A program made the position numbers and the translations under genes. A model generated the notes under the pieces. The model worked only from the letters and a program-made list of their open reading frames with translations. It had not been told where the DNA came from and searched no databases. DNA of 64,000 nucleotides from an uncultured Sphingomonadaceae bacterium (GTDB lineage: Bacteria > Pseudomonadota > Alphaproteobacteria > Sphingomonadales > Sphingomonadaceae): contig CANNFX010000002.1 of NCBI GenBank assembly GCA_947504025.1, positions 310,001 to 374,000 on the forward strand. Reading direction: 5' to 3'. Below are positions 35,644-45,278 of the stretch, one piece after another; position 1 is the first letter of the stretch, and every line of letters begins with the position of its first letter.

Positions 35644-36216
35644 ATGTTCGCAGTAGTGCGCACGGGCGGCAAACAATATCGGGTTGCTGCCGGAGACAAA
35701 ATCGCGGTTGAAAAGCTTGCTGGCGAAGCAGGCGATACTATTTCGCTGGGCGACGTTCTGATGGCAGGCGATGCTGACGGCGTTAAAGATGCGGCCAAGG
35801 TCGCTGTCTCAGCTGAAATCATCGCTCAGGCGAAGAGTGAGAAGGTTGTCGTTTTCAAGAAGCGTCGCCGTCACAACTATCGCCGTAAGGCAGGTCACCG
35901 TCAGCAGATGACGCTGCTGCGCATCATGGCCGTCGGCGATTCGAAGGCTCCTAAGAAGGCTGCCCCCGAGAAGGCATCTGCGAAGACGGAAGAAGCTCCT
36001 AAGAAGGAAGCTAAGGCTCCAGCCCCTAAGAAGGCAGCGGCTCCTAAGAAGGAAGCAGCGCCCAAGAAGGCAGCAGCAAAGAAGGCTCCGGCCAAGAAAG
36101 CTGACGACAAGCCAGCCGCTAAGAAGGCCGCTCCTAAGAAGGAAGCAGCGCCTAAAAAAGCAGCAGCCAAGAAACCCGCCGCGAAGAAGACCGCAGCGAA
36201 AAAGAAGGCCGATTGA
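35644..36216 (+). CDS. rplU: Ribosomal protein L21 with long Lys/Ala/Pro tail
   Basis: The first 103 residues are a normal bacterial L21 ([40 protein letters not shown]). Then comes an 87-residue extension built from repeats of [11 protein letters not shown] and AKKPA, similar to histone H1 and to DNA-binding tails of some alphaproteobacterial proteins. Extended L21 proteins are known in this class. The tail is strongly basic and probably unstructured, perhaps contacting rRNA or DNA. Low-complexity DNA of alternating aag-aag-gc triplets encodes it. rpmA follows after 29 bases. Confidence 0.95.
   Translation: MFAVVRTGGKQYRVAAGDKIAVEKLAGEAGDTISLGDVLMAGDADGVKDAAKVAVSAEIIAQAKSEKVVVFKKRRRHNYRRKAGHRQQMTLLRIMAVGDSKAPKKAAPEKASAKTEEAPKKEAKAPAPKKAAAPKKEAAPKKAAAKKAPAKKADDKPAAKKAAPKKEAAPKKAAAKKPAAKKTAAKKKAD
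35944..36213 (+). repeat. Low-complexity triplet repeat encoding the L21 tail
   Basis: About 270 bases of imperfect repeats of the unit gct-cct-aag-aag-g(c/a)(a/t), encoding [11 protein letters not shown]. Such tracts may vary in length between strains through slippage. In frame throughout. Confidence 0.7.
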
Positions 36217-36245
36217 GGCCTCAATAGAATTCGGAGTATTTCGCA

Positions 36246-36515
36246 ATGGCACATAAAAAAGCAGGCGGCTCATCGCGCAACGGTCGCGATTCAGCAGGTC
36301 GCCGTCTCGGCGTGAAGAAATTCGGTAGCCAGGAAGTAGTTCCAGGCAACATTATCGTGCGTCAGCGCGGCACCAAGTTCTATCCCGGCACCAATGTCGG
36401 CATGGGCAAGGATCACACATTGTTCGCCCTCGAAGGCGGCCGTGTACGATTCCACTCCGGCAAACTTGCCCGCAAATACGTCTCCGTAGACGTGATGGCA
36501 GAAGCCGCCGAATAA
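36246..36515 (+). CDS. rpmA: Ribosomal protein L27
   Basis: The 89-aa L27 begins [20 protein letters not shown], with [24 protein letters not shown] following; the N-terminal tail reaches the peptidyl transferase centre. No cleavable prepeptide of the Firmicutes kind is present. It pairs with rplU, the universal order. The usual next gene obgE is not here: a hairpin cluster and a GNAT gene follow. Confidence 0.97.
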   Translation: MAHKKAGGSSRNGRDSAGRRLGVKKFGSQEVVPGNIIVRQRGTKFYPGTNVGMGKDHTLFALEGGRVRFHSGKLARKYVSVDVMAEAAE

Positions 36516-36533
36516 TCGGACGACTCAATAAAA

Positions 36534-36622
36534 GGGCCGTCCATCAGGATGGCCCCGCCAAGCAATGATTTGGCGTTTCGAGGGAGACGGGGCCACCTTT
36601 AACGAGGGGTCCGTCTCCCTCG
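36534..36622 (+). terminator. Cluster of three hairpins after rpmA
   Basis: Stem 1: GGGCCGTCC (36534-36542) with GGATGGCCC (36547-36555). Stem 2: GCCAA (36557-36561) with TTGGC (36570-36574). Stem 3: CGAGGGAGACGG (36579-36590) with CCGTCTCCCTCG (36611-36622), twelve perfect pairs around a 20-base loop. No T tract follows stem 1 or 3. It probably ends or protects the rplU-rpmA transcript. Confidence 0.55.
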
Positions 36623-36702
36623 TCGCATTTCTAGCTCCCTCGCAATGAAAACGTCATGCAGCCGCATTATCGGGCAGCTGCAGGGACGAGAGGAGTTTGA
36701 CG

Positions 36703-37248
36703 ATGTTTATCCGCACCGACAGGTTATTCCTGCGGCCCGCCTTTCCTGAAGATTGGCAAGCGATGTACGACCGGCTGGATGATGAAGGCATCGTCCGCAA
36801 CCTAGCGCGTGCGCCATGGCCATATCGAGCGGAAGATGCACAAGCCTTTGCCAAACGCGCGCAGGATCCGTGGCGCCCCGGTTTTGTCATCACTATGCCG
36901 GGCGCCAATGGCTCGCCCATGGTTGGTCAGATGGGCCTTGGCGAAGATGAAGGCGAAACGCAGATCGGCTATTGGATTGCTCGCCCGTATTGGGGACGGG
37001 GTATTGCTAGCGAAGCTGGTGCTGCGGTTCTCGAAGTCGCCCGGATGCTAGGGCACAAGCGACTCGTTGCGGGTCATTTTACCGACAATCCGGCGTCGGG
37101 CCGCGTTTTGTTGAAGCTTGGCTTCCGTTCGACCGGTGAAATTCGCATGGATTTCAGTTGTGGCCGTGGCCAGAAGGCACCTGCAATGCGCTATGAAATG
37201 CAACTGGATGAGGACAGCCAGGAAAGTGAAGTGATGCGCGCGGCTTAA
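36703..37248 (+). CDS. GNAT family N-acetyltransferase (RimJ/RimL-like)
   Basis: A 181-aa acetyltransferase: RTDRLFLRPAFPEDWQAMYDRLDDEGIVRNLARAPWPY is the RimJ/RimL-type start, and YWIARPYWGRGIASEAGAAVLEVA with VAGHFTDNPASGRVLLKLGF forms the acetyl-CoA site. Substrate may be a ribosomal protein N-terminus or a small molecule. AGGAG at 36691-36695 selects the ATG at 36703. Confidence 0.85.
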   Translation: MFIRTDRLFLRPAFPEDWQAMYDRLDDEGIVRNLARAPWPYRAEDAQAFAKRAQDPWRPGFVITMPGANGSPMVGQMGLGEDEGETQIGYWIARPYWGRGIASEAGAAVLEVARMLGHKRLVAGHFTDNPASGRVLLKLGFRSTGEIRMDFSCGRGQKAPAMRYEMQLDEDSQESEVMRAA

Positions 37249-37334
37249 AACCCGCGCGCATTGCTGGCTTGCGAGGGTGGGTATGGAGTTCTACCCCTTG
37301 TTGCCCACACTGACTTAAAGTCGAGATTATTCAT

Positions 37335-37925
37335 ATGGCAACCAGACGCCGCCTATCGCCCGAAGAAAGCCGCCGGACTGCGATGGAAGCTGCACGCGCG
37401 CTGCTCATCGAAACGGGCCCGCAATCTGTTACACTTAAGGCGGTTGCTTCGAGGATTGGCCGAACTCACGCTAATCTACTGCATCATTTCGGATCAGCTT
37501 CGGGTTTACAAAAGGCGTTGGCGACTCATTTGGCGGCGACTATTTGTTCGACCATTCGTGATGCTGTTCTGGCAGAGCGGGCGGGACTCGGTAGCTCCCG
37601 CGAGATCGTTGATCTGACTTTTGACGCATTCGACCGTGAAGGTGCAGGGGCGCTTGCCTCATGGATGCAGATTTCTGGAAACGAAGATGCGCTAGACCCG
37701 ATTGTGGAGGCCATTCACGAGTTGGTCGACGAGATCGCCGGCGGTCATGAAGACGCGGAACCGCTCCACAAGACAACCCTTGCTTTGGTGTTGATGGCGC
37801 TCGGTGATGCTCTGATGGGATCAGCCATGTCGCAGGCGCTCGGATTGCAGCGCAACGAGGCGCGTAATGCCGCGACTGCAATGCTTGAACGCTCGATTGA
37901 AGAAAACGGTATTCTAGCGACTTAG
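37335..37925 (+). CDS. TetR family regulator
   Basis: A 196-aa TetR repressor: N-terminal helix-turn-helix SRRTAMEAARALLIETGPQSVTLKAVASRIGRTHANLLHHFGS (residues about 10-55) and a C-terminal helical ligand domain. The recognition helix is THANLLHHF instead of the common sxgtlYryF. Target and ligand unknown; no divergent partner gene is present. Its stop overlaps the convergent ygfZ-like stop by 4 bases. Confidence 0.85.
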   Translation: MATRRRLSPEESRRTAMEAARALLIETGPQSVTLKAVASRIGRTHANLLHHFGSASGLQKALATHLAATICSTIRDAVLAERAGLGSSREIVDLTFDAFDREGAGALASWMQISGNEDALDPIVEAIHELVDEIAGGHEDAEPLHKTTLALVLMALGDALMGSAMSQALGLQRNEARNAATAMLERSIEENGILAT

Positions 37926-38650
37926 AGCTTCAACCAAATTGGTGCGATGTCCGGTGCAATATCCGCGACCCGTAAATGGTCAATTGCCAGGTTCAGCTCG
38001 GGATAGGCGATCCGGCGGCGTTTCTCGTCCGAACGATCCAGTGGAACCACCAGTAGGCGGCGATTGATCTTCTGCCGCCAGTTCATCCGCGCGGTGTTTT
38101 CCTGCCCGACGTAACAGCCCTTTTCAAAGTTCACGCCATGCAGGTCGGCCGCATTGCATTCGAGCCACAAGGTTTCACCATCACCCAACTCCGCTCTGCC
38201 TTCGGGAACACCGAGCGACAGGCGATGCGCGTGCCATTCGTTGCTCGCTGCGGCATCATCGCCGGTAACCGGGGTAAGCCAGCGTTGACCCAAATCGCCA
38301 AGCCTTGGGTCGGATGCGCCATGGTCGCTAGCGTCTTTTTTCCAATTGACGCCTATGCCTTCATCGACCTCGATCGAAATTTTACGGCGCAGGCGATATA
38401 GCGATAGGCGCTTGGCAAGCGCGGGGGCGGCATCCGCCTCGCAATCGATAAGCAAATTACCGTTTTCCGCAGGCCACACCATAAAGTCGAACAGCGCCTT
38501 ACCTTGCGGTGTCAAAAGCGCGGCCCACACTGGCAGAGCCCCCGCAACATCGTTGGTGACGAGCCCCTGGAGGAAGTCGGCAACGTCCTCACCAGCCTCA
38601 GTCGGGGCGAGACGGATTACGGCGCGATCGAACAGTCTGGTTGCAGTCAT
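37922..38650 (-). CDS. ygfZ: YgfZ/GcvT-type folate-binding Fe-S cluster maturation protein
   Basis: A 242-aa protein with the diagnostic YgfZ motif FEKGCYVGQENTARM near residue 175. YgfZ uses folate to support repair or assembly of certain Fe-S enzymes. The N-terminal LPAWLLTPQGKALFDFMVW-type segment (ALLTPQGKALFDFMVWPAENG) and DLLIDCEADAAPALAKRL are also typical. It is divergent from pyrC across about 38 bases. Confidence 0.9.
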   Translation of the reverse strand: MTATRLFDRAVIRLAPTEAGEDVADFLQGLVTNDVAGALPVWAALLTPQGKALFDFMVWPAENGNLLIDCEADAAPALAKRLSLYRLRRKISIEVDEGIGVNWKKDASDHGASDPRLGDLGQRWLTPVTGDDAAASNEWHAHRLSLGVPEGRAELGDGETLWLECNAADLHGVNFEKGCYVGQENTARMNWRQKINRRLLVVPLDRSDEKRRRIAYPELNLAIDHLRVADIAPDIAPIWLKL

Positions 38651-38688
38651 GGGTGACAGATAGGTGCGGTGGACACTAAGGGGAAGGC

Positions 38689-39738
38689 ATGGCCATTACC
38701 TCTACAGATTCGATCACCATCCGTCGCCCAGACGACTGGCATGTCCATCTGCGTGACGGAGACATCATGCAGGGCGTTGTGGCATATACTGCCAAGCAGT
38801 TCGCTCGTGCAATTGTGATGCCTAACCTCTCGCCACCCGTGACGAGCGCGGCAGAAGCGCTGGCCTATCGTGGACGGATTGAAGCGGCGGTGCCTGCGGG
38901 AATGAACTTCACTCCGCTGATGACCTGCTATCTGACTGATGCGAGCGATGCCGACGAAATGGCGCGCGGCTATGCTGATGGCGCTTTCGTTGCCGCTAAG
39001 CTGTATCCTGCGAATGCAACAACCAACTCTGCGCACGGGGTAAGCGATATTTCTGCTATTCGCCCCGTACTGGAACGGATGCAAGAAATCGGCATGCCGC
39101 TGCTGGTCCACGGAGAAGTAACTGACCACGATGTCGATGTTTTCGATCGGGAGGCCGTTTTTATCGAGCGAACCATGGCTGGAATTGTCCGCGATATGCC
39201 CGGCCTCAAGGTCGTGTTCGAGCATATTACTACTGCAGATGCGGTGGCCTTTGTTGATGCTAGTGGTCCGCAAGTAGGTGCGACCATCACGCCGCAGCAT
39301 CTGCATATCAATCGCAATGCCATGCTGGTGGGCGGGATGCGTCCGCATGCCTATTGTTTGCCGGTTGCAAAGCGTGAGAAGCATCGGCTTGCTCTCCGCA
39401 AGGCAGCGACATCAGGCTCAGCAAAATATTTTCTCGGCACCGATAGCGCTCCGCATGCAGTCGAGGCCAAGGAATCTGCATGTGGCTGCGCCGGTATTTT
39501 CAACGCACCGTTTGCGATCGAGAGCTATGCCTCTGTGTTTGATGATGAGGGGGCGCTAGATATGTTTGAGGGCTTCGCGAGCCTAAACGGTCCCAAGTTT
39601 TACGGCTTACCAGTGAATAAGGATACCGTAACGTTAGAGCGCAACGCACAAGAAGTGCCTGCTTCGCTTGATGCCAACGGTACTAGTATTGTGCCATTCC
39701 ATGCCGGCGAGACGATCAGTTGGCGGCTGAAAGCCTAA
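38689..39738 (+). CDS. pyrC: Dihydroorotase (class II)
   Basis: PyrC cyclises carbamoyl aspartate to dihydroorotate. The 349-aa TIM-barrel amidohydrolase has [13 protein letters not shown] (zinc His pair), [13 protein letters not shown] (carboxylated Lys), [35 protein letters not shown], and [19 protein letters not shown] (catalytic Asp). Length matches E. coli PyrC. Its stop overlaps the convergent rarD stop by 4 bases. Confidence 0.96.
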   Translation: MAITSTDSITIRRPDDWHVHLRDGDIMQGVVAYTAKQFARAIVMPNLSPPVTSAAEALAYRGRIEAAVPAGMNFTPLMTCYLTDASDADEMARGYADGAFVAAKLYPANATTNSAHGVSDISAIRPVLERMQEIGMPLLVHGEVTDHDVDVFDREAVFIERTMAGIVRDMPGLKVVFEHITTADAVAFVDASGPQVGATITPQHLHINRNAMLVGGMRPHAYCLPVAKREKHRLALRKAATSGSAKYFLGTDSAPHAVEAKESACGCAGIFNAPFAIESYASVFDDEGALDMFEGFASLNGPKFYGLPVNKDTVTLERNAQEVPASLDANGTSIVPFHAGETISWRLKA

Positions 39739-40634
39739 ACGCTGTTCCGGCTGCGCTGAAAAATATCCCATACGAAAATGGCCGCTGCGCTCCAGATCAT
39801 GATGAAGCAGGCGAGTTGTACCATTTGAAGCTTCTCGCCAAACACGGTTAAGCCGAGGACGAAGACAATCGTCGGTGCAAGAAACTGGATAAAACCTAGT
39901 GTCGAATAATCCATCCGCCGTGCGGCAATAGCGAACAGCAGCAGCGGCATCGCTGTCAGCACGCCGCCCAGCATAATCGAAAAGGTCAGGGCGGTGCTGA
40001 CCGTAATTGCCGAGCCATCAGGGCCCGCGGCAAAGACCCACGCGATACCTAATGCCAACGGCAAGAGCAGCACGGACTCGATGGTCAAGCCCGGCAACGC
40101 ACCCACTGCGACCCGTTTGCGCAGCAGGCCATAGGTAGCGAAACTCCCCGCTAGCGTCAGGCTGATCCACAGAGTTGTAAGCGCACCCCCGAGCAATAGT
40201 GCGATGCCTGCCGCAGCTAACCCCGCCGCAAACCACTGCCGCCGCGTCAAGACTTCCCCGAGGAAGAATGTCCCAAGCACTACGTTAAGCAGAGGGTTGA
40301 TATAATAGCCCAAGCTGGCCGCATAAACATTCCCGTTCTGGATCGCCCATACATAAACAAACCAGTTTATCGCGATCAGGCAGGCACTGGCGAGCAACGT
40401 CAGCAGAACTCGCCGGTCGGCCATTGCTGCGCGGATCTCGGGCATCTGGCGTCGTAGCATTACGATCAACAGGCAGATCGGAACGGTGAAGATGATCCGC
40501 CAAGCAACGAATTCGGTCGGCGGGACCGCTTTCACCAGAATCAGGTAAAGCGGCAAGAAGCCCCACATGACATATGCGCCTAGTGCAGCGAACAACCCCG
40601 TCCGTTCGGGTGAAAGGGGCGGCGATGTCGGCAA
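39735..40634 (-). CDS. rarD: RarD-type EamA transporter
   Basis: A 299-aa permease with ten helices in two EamA repeats. The start [37 protein letters not shown] is the RarD subgroup signature, and [22 protein letters not shown] lies near the end. RarD is linked by name to chloramphenicol sensitivity, but its natural substrate is not established. Confidence 0.85.
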   Translation of the reverse strand: MPTSPPLSPERTGLFAALGAYVMWGFLPLYLILVKAVPPTEFVAWRIIFTVPICLLIVMLRRQMPEIRAAMADRRVLLTLLASACLIAINWFVYVWAIQNGNVYAASLGYYINPLLNVVLGTFFLGEVLTRRQWFAAGLAAAGIALLLGGALTTLWISLTLAGSFATYGLLRKRVAVGALPGLTIESVLLLPLALGIAWVFAAGPDGSAITVSTALTFSIMLGGVLTAMPLLLFAIAARRMDYSTLGFIQFLAPTIVFVLGLTVFGEKLQMVQLACFIMIWSAAAIFVWDIFQRSRNSV

Positions 40635-40866
40635 ATGTCGGCTCCTGCAAGCAAGTACGGCATCTAGGGCTTGCCTGCCCGGGTCGCAAGCATTGCAAAT
40701 GACTCAGATAATCATCGGTTCACCGGATAAAATCGCACAGTTCATCGTCAATTGGTGTTTCTGTCGCAGTGGTTGTAATCCGTTCAGGAAAATACGCTTA
40801 ACTATGAACGCTCCGAACAAGAGACATTATACGATTCGCTCCTCCCGGCTGAAAAAGGAAAGCATT

Positions 40867-41355
40867 ATGAGCATGTTCAAGCTGAAAGCCGCCGCACTGA
40901 TTATGGCTGTCCCCAGCCTTGCTTTTGCAATGCCTGCTGTGGCTGCAACGCCGTCGCAGGCGGTCCCGCAAGCCGCTGCTGCGAGCTATATGCCGGCCGC
41001 GGGCGTTACCTTGCCAGGCAGTGAAGTTTACGAACATGGCCGCAAACACAAACGTTACAAACGGGGCCGCGGACGTGGCCATGCCCATGGCAATCGCGGT
41101 TATAATCGCCGCGACCGCGGTTATCGTGGTGAACCAGTGTACCGCAACACGCGTATCTGGCGTGGCCGCGATGGTCATTATTATTGCCGCAGGGAAAATG
41201 GCACGACGGGCCTATTGATTGGCGCAGCCGTAGGCGGCTTGATCGGTAACGAAGTTGCTGGGCGCGGGGATCGCACACTCGGTACCATTCTCGGCGCTGC
41301 AGGCGGCGCTATCCTCGGCCGCTCCATAGATCGTAGCAACACACGCTGCCGCTAA
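40867..41355 (+). CDS. Glycine-zipper surface protein
   Basis: From the ATG at 40867, preceded by AAAGGAA, the product is 162 aa. It has a signal peptide (MSMFKLKAAALIMAVPSLAFAMPAVAA), a Gly/Arg/His-rich stretch of about 55 residues (KRYKRGRGRGHAHGNRGYNRR), and a glycine-zipper 2TM domain (GLLIGAAVGGLIGNEVAGRG then LGTILGAAGGAILGRSID). Such proteins insert into or bind the outer membrane. The basic segment could bind LPS or nucleic acid. The 230-base gap from rarD holds no other visible gene. Confidence 0.8.
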   Translation: MSMFKLKAAALIMAVPSLAFAMPAVAATPSQAVPQAAAASYMPAAGVTLPGSEVYEHGRKHKRYKRGRGRGHAHGNRGYNRRDRGYRGEPVYRNTRIWRGRDGHYYCRRENGTTGLLIGAAVGGLIGNEVAGRGDRTLGTILGAAGGAILGRSIDRSNTRCR

Positions 41356-41420
41356 ACCTACAACCAGTTTTCGGTCAGACGCCACCGTAGGGCCGAAATC
41401 ACGGACTGCACCATCCGTGT

Positions 41421-41464
41421 GAAGGCGCCTTTCCCGGAAGGGGAGGGCGCCTTCTATCTTTTGT
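41421..41464 (+). terminator. Rho-independent terminator after glycine-zipper gene
   Basis: GAAGGCGCC (41421-41429) pairs with GGCGCCTTC (41446-41454), with a G/C-rich loop, and TATCTTTTGTT follows. Nine perfect pairs and a T-rich tail make this a convincing intrinsic terminator. Confidence 0.75.
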
Positions 41465-41518
41465 TGCGCATAGATACGGATCAGCGATTCCTTAACGGCC
41501 TCCGGCTAAGAAGGGGGC

Positions 41519-42253
41519 ATGATCGAATTTCGTGTCCGAGCTATTGCATCGTGGGCGGCTGCTATGCCGTGCCTGCTATTGGCTGCTTGCGGGAATCCCG
41601 AAGCCGAGCTTGCTGTGCAGCCTGATGACCCCATTATGTCGCGCGCACTTGGCGAAAACATGATGATCGATCCGGATCTTACGGGGCAAAATCAAGCCAA
41701 TGCAGCAATTTCTGATGGTTCACGCGATGGCTCTTTGCCACCATTGAATGCCACTAAGGAAGCGATCGCAGCAGCACGCTCCGAGGCAATCGAACAAGTT
41801 GGTAGCTTAGCCGAAATGCGCTCGGTTGGTGAGCCGTCCGAGGCAGGCGATGATGCGAAGCGTCCACGCCCGATTACCATGGTAGCGAGAATGGAAAGTT
41901 CCGGAATCATCCGGGCGGAATGCACGGATAAGGCAAGTTACACCGCTGCATGGGCTGCCAGAATGCCTGACGTGTTGCCCGTTTATCCCCGCGGAGCTGT
42001 GCAGTCGGCGGCTGGTATATCTGACGACGGATGCAACGCGAGGGCGGTGAATTTTAGAACGCCTGTTTCCGGTGCCGATGTGCTCGATTTCTATTTCACC
42101 AAGGCGGCGAAAGCAGGCTTTGATACTGAATTCAGGCAAAGCGGCGCGGAGCAAGTTTTGCACGGTGCGAAGGGCGATACATCGTTTGCAATCTATGTGA
42201 GCGCTGCATCTGTCGGCATCGTTGAAGTCGACTTGGTAACAAGCGGTAGTTGA
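41519..42253 (+). CDS. Lipoprotein of unknown function
   Basis: A 244-aa protein with signal MIEFRVRAIASWAAAMPCLLLAAC and a lipidated Cys24. A middle stretch is rich in acid and Ala (SEAIEQVGSLAEMRSVGEPSEAGDDAK), and the C-terminal half (MPDVLPVYPRGAVQSAAGISDDGCNARAVNFRTPVSGADVLDFYFTKAAKAGFDTEFR) forms a compact alpha/beta domain similar to conserved sphingomonad lipoproteins. No catalytic motif is visible. Confidence 0.8.
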   Translation: MIEFRVRAIASWAAAMPCLLLAACGNPEAELAVQPDDPIMSRALGENMMIDPDLTGQNQANAAISDGSRDGSLPPLNATKEAIAAARSEAIEQVGSLAEMRSVGEPSEAGDDAKRPRPITMVARMESSGIIRAECTDKASYTAAWAARMPDVLPVYPRGAVQSAAGISDDGCNARAVNFRTPVSGADVLDFYFTKAAKAGFDTEFRQSGAEQVLHGAKGDTSFAIYVSAASVGIVEVDLVTSGS

Positions 42254-42259
42254 CGGCTT

Positions 42260-43675
42260 CTAGCTGTCGCGGAATCCGACACCGACTGTAGCGCGAGGTT
42301 GCTCCATTTCGGTGCTGGCCACCGGATAAGCGCAATAATCTGCGGCATAGAACGCACTGGGACGATGATTTCCCGAAAGGCCCGTTCCGCCAAATGGTGC
42401 AGCAGACGATGCACCGTTGGTCGGACGGTTCCAATTTACGATGCCGGCGCGAATGTTGGCCCAGAAACGGTTATATTCCTGCGGCGTACCGCCAACCAGC
42501 GAGGCGGCCAGACCAAAGCGCGTGTTATTCGCCTCTGCAATGGCTTCGTCAAAATCATCAACGCGGATGACCTGTAGCAGCGGTCCAAACAGTTCGACAT
42601 CAGGGCGGTCAGCCATCTTGGTCGTATCGATGATAGAGGGTGACAGGAACGGTAAGTCGTCCTGCGGCTTGATTAGATGCTTGATCGCTTTGCCGCCATT
42701 TGACAGCAGATAGAGGAAGCTTTCGGTTAGTTGATCAGCAGCGTCATTGTCGATCACAGGCCCCATAAAGGGTTGCGGATCGTCCATTGGGCCGCCCACT
42801 ATGATTCGGTCGGCGAGCTTTTTCACCTCTTCCATCAGTCCGTCATACATGCTGGATTTCACGATCAGCCGCCGTGCTGCGCTGCAACGCTGCCCGGCGG
42901 TTGTGAAGGCAGACTGGATCACCAGAGAAGCCGCATCCATAAATAGCGGCGTGTCCCATACGATCATTGGATTGTTGCCGCCCATTTCGAGTGCGACGAT
43001 TTTGCCTGGCTGGGTCGCTAGCTTCTTGTTGATCGCAATCCCTGCCTGAGCGGAACCGGTGAACAAGACCCCATCAACACCGCGATGGGCGACCAACGAC
43101 TTGCCTTCGTCAGGGCCGCCAACAACCAATTGCGCAACGGCCGCTGGCAGGCCAGCTTTGTGGAAACATTTGAGCAGGAATTCGCCGACGGCCGGGGTCT
43201 TCTCGCTCGGCTTGAAGATAACGGCATTGCCTGCAATCAGCGCAGGAACGATGTGGCCATTGGGCAAATGTGCCGGGAAGTTATACGGGCCGAGTACGGC
43301 CATAACGCCGTGCGGTTTGTGGCGTACGGCAGCGGTGCCCTGCAATGCGCTGTCGAGCCGTTTTTGGCCTGTGCGATCTGAATAGGCCCGGATCGAAATT
43401 TCAACCTTGTTGATAACCGCTTCGACTTCGGTGCGGGCTTCCCACATCGGCTTGCCAGTTTCGCGTGCGATAAGCTCGGCGAATGTCTCGTTTTCCTTAC
43501 GAACTTCATTGGCGAAACGGCGAACTGTTTCCATTCGCGTCGTAAGCGATTGCGCAGCCCATGCCGGCCAGGCGCGGCGAGCACGTTCAACGACAGCATC
43601 AACATCGCTTTTCTCGGCTCGCCATAGTTCTGCCCCAGTGGCAGGCTCCACCGAGATGATAAGATTGTCGCTCAT
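42260..43675 (-). CDS. astD: Succinylglutamate-semialdehyde dehydrogenase
   Basis: AstD oxidises succinylglutamate semialdehyde in the arginine succinyltransferase pathway. The 471-aa aldehyde dehydrogenase has GPYNFPAHLPNGHIVPAL (NAD site, AstD-type), LFTGSAQAGIAINKKLA, ALEMGGNNPMIVWD with the catalytic Glu, and TAGQRCSAARRLIV with the catalytic Cys. No other ast gene is nearby, so the pathway role is by similarity only. Confidence 0.88.
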   Translation of the reverse strand: MSDNLIISVEPATGAELWRAEKSDVDAVVERARRAWPAWAAQSLTTRMETVRRFANEVRKENETFAELIARETGKPMWEARTEVEAVINKVEISIRAYSDRTGQKRLDSALQGTAAVRHKPHGVMAVLGPYNFPAHLPNGHIVPALIAGNAVIFKPSEKTPAVGEFLLKCFHKAGLPAAVAQLVVGGPDEGKSLVAHRGVDGVLFTGSAQAGIAINKKLATQPGKIVALEMGGNNPMIVWDTPLFMDAASLVIQSAFTTAGQRCSAARRLIVKSSMYDGLMEEVKKLADRIIVGGPMDDPQPFMGPVIDNDAADQLTESFLYLLSNGGKAIKHLIKPQDDLPFLSPSIIDTTKMADRPDVELFGPLLQVIRVDDFDEAIAEANNTRFGLAASLVGGTPQEYNRFWANIRAGIVNWNRPTNGASSAAPFGGTGLSGNHRPSAFYAADYCAYPVASTEMEQPRATVGVGFRDS

Positions 43676-43781
43676 CCGTAGTTACCCAACTCGATATCCC
43701 CGCCCACCTTCAGGCTCTTGGTTGGCGCTGATAGCGCTCTACGATTAACTAAGCCAGTACAGCAGGAATATTCCCAAAGCA

Positions 43782-45203
43782 TTAGAGGTGTCCTGACGGA
43801 ATAGGCGTAGTGCCTGCACCATTGTCTAGGGCTTCGCCCATCCGGCGAATCACTGCCACCTTGTCATATAGCGGTTGCCAATCATCACGCTCTGCGATCG
43901 CCGACCAGAGGGTTTCGACTTCATCGATCAACATCGAAACTGGCGCATTTTCAAACCAATAGGGATGCTCGCTATCTAATATAGCGTAGGATTGAAGAGT
44001 ATCGGCCAGATCGCCGGTTGCACCCCTGCCGCCGCGATAAGTGAAGAAGAATTCATCAGGCCCCATTTTTGCATCGCGCATCGTTTTCTCAGATGCTTCC
44101 AGCACCCTTGCATCGCTCCCTTCCCCTTTGGGCGCCACTCCCAAACGCCAAAGCCAACGCTTCGCCATTGCTGCTTGGTAGAGCGGGCCGAAGCGCTCCA
44201 GCGCAACGACTAGCGCGTCACGTCTGGCGATTTGACTAAAGGCGATCGCGAGCTGACCGCAGTTCCAGTGGATCGCTTCTGGTTGACGGCCAAACGCATA
44301 AAGGCCTGTTTGGTCGAAATAGGCGGCCGTAAAGCCGGGGGCCCAAGAAGGTAGCCAACGCCATGGACCGTAATCGAAGCTTTCGCCGCTGATGTTCATA
44401 TTGTCAGTGTTGAGGACGCCGTGAACGAAACCCGCGACCATATAGCTCGCCGCGAGATCTGCCATTCGCTCTACTACTTGATGCAGCAAGATGATCGCCG
44501 GCTCATCTCGTCCGGGTGCATCCTGTGGCGGCATGGGCCCGGGAAAGTGTTTTAACGAATATTCGACCAATGCCTCTAGATGATCGCTTTCTTCGAGCAC
44601 CGCGAGACGTTGGAAACTGCCGATGCGGATATGTCCATGGCTTAAGCGCGTCATGACGGCTGAGCGAGTGGGTGAGGGTTCGTCGCCGCGTTGCAATTCT
44701 TCGCCCGTTTCAACAATTGCGAAGGTTTTAGAGGTGTTTACGCCCAAAGCCTCGAGCATTTCTGTGGCCAGAATTTCACGCACGCCGCCCTTCAGTGTCA
44801 GACGTCCATCGGCGGTTCGGCTATATGGTGTTGTGCCAGATCCCTTGGTGCCAAAATCAAGTAACCTGTTGGTATCATCGCGCAGTTGCCCGAACAAAAA
44901 CCCGCGGCCGTCGCCGATATCCGGGTTGTAGGTACGGAATTGGTGGCCATGATAACGCATCGCCAACGGTTCTTGTAAATTATTCATAAGGGGTCTGAAC
45001 CGACCGAAATGTTTGACGAATTGTTCGTCACTCATCCCGTCAAGCCCCACGGATTTATCCCACTGGTCGTTGCGGAAGCGCAGGTGAGTTTTTGGGAAAT
45101 CCGCAGCCTTCACCGGATCCGCTAGCCAGTCGGCAATCTCCATGATGGCAGGATCGGGTTGATAGTGGACTGAGTAATCGGCAGCTTGCGGTTCGGATGG
45201 CAT
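43782..45203 (-). CDS. selO: SelO/YdiU protein AMPylase
   Basis: SelO pseudokinases transfer AMP to proteins and respond to oxidative stress. The 473-aa protein has the family blocks YHGHQFRTYNPDIGDGRGFLFGQL, LDFGTKGSGTTPYSR, LKGGVREILATEML, VHGVLNTDNMNISGESFDYGPW near residue 240. I start it at ATG 45203 (MPSEPQAADYSVHYQ); a start at 45239 adds a non-conserved 12 residues. The C-terminus lacks the Cys/Sec-containing ending found in many SelO proteins. Confidence 0.9.
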   Translation of the reverse strand: MPSEPQAADYSVHYQPDPAIMEIADWLADPVKAADFPKTHLRFRNDQWDKSVGLDGMSDEQFVKHFGRFRPLMNNLQEPLAMRYHGHQFRTYNPDIGDGRGFLFGQLRDDTNRLLDFGTKGSGTTPYSRTADGRLTLKGGVREILATEMLEALGVNTSKTFAIVETGEELQRGDEPSPTRSAVMTRLSHGHIRIGSFQRLAVLEESDHLEALVEYSLKHFPGPMPPQDAPGRDEPAIILLHQVVERMADLAASYMVAGFVHGVLNTDNMNISGESFDYGPWRWLPSWAPGFTAAYFDQTGLYAFGRQPEAIHWNCGQLAIAFSQIARRDALVVALERFGPLYQAAMAKRWLWRLGVAPKGEGSDARVLEASEKTMRDAKMGPDEFFFTYRGGRGATGDLADTLQSYAILDSEHPYWFENAPVSMLIDEVETLWSAIAERDDWQPLYDKVAVIRRMGEALDNGAGTTPIPSGHL

Positions 45204-45278
45204 ACAGCGATAAGTGGGGCTAAGCGGTGCAGTAAGCAAGGCGCGCGCTAAGTAAGGTATGGGGACTAAGGCTTACCG

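Noticed and set aside
35944..36213. Repeat tract considered as CRISPR or tandem-repeat element
   Set aside because: The repeats are in frame, contiguous and encode the L21 tail; there are no unique spacers.
40567..40866. Upstream 100-codon extension of the glycine-zipper protein
   Set aside because: It would bury the signal peptide and overlap rarD; the ATG at 40867 has its own ribosome site.
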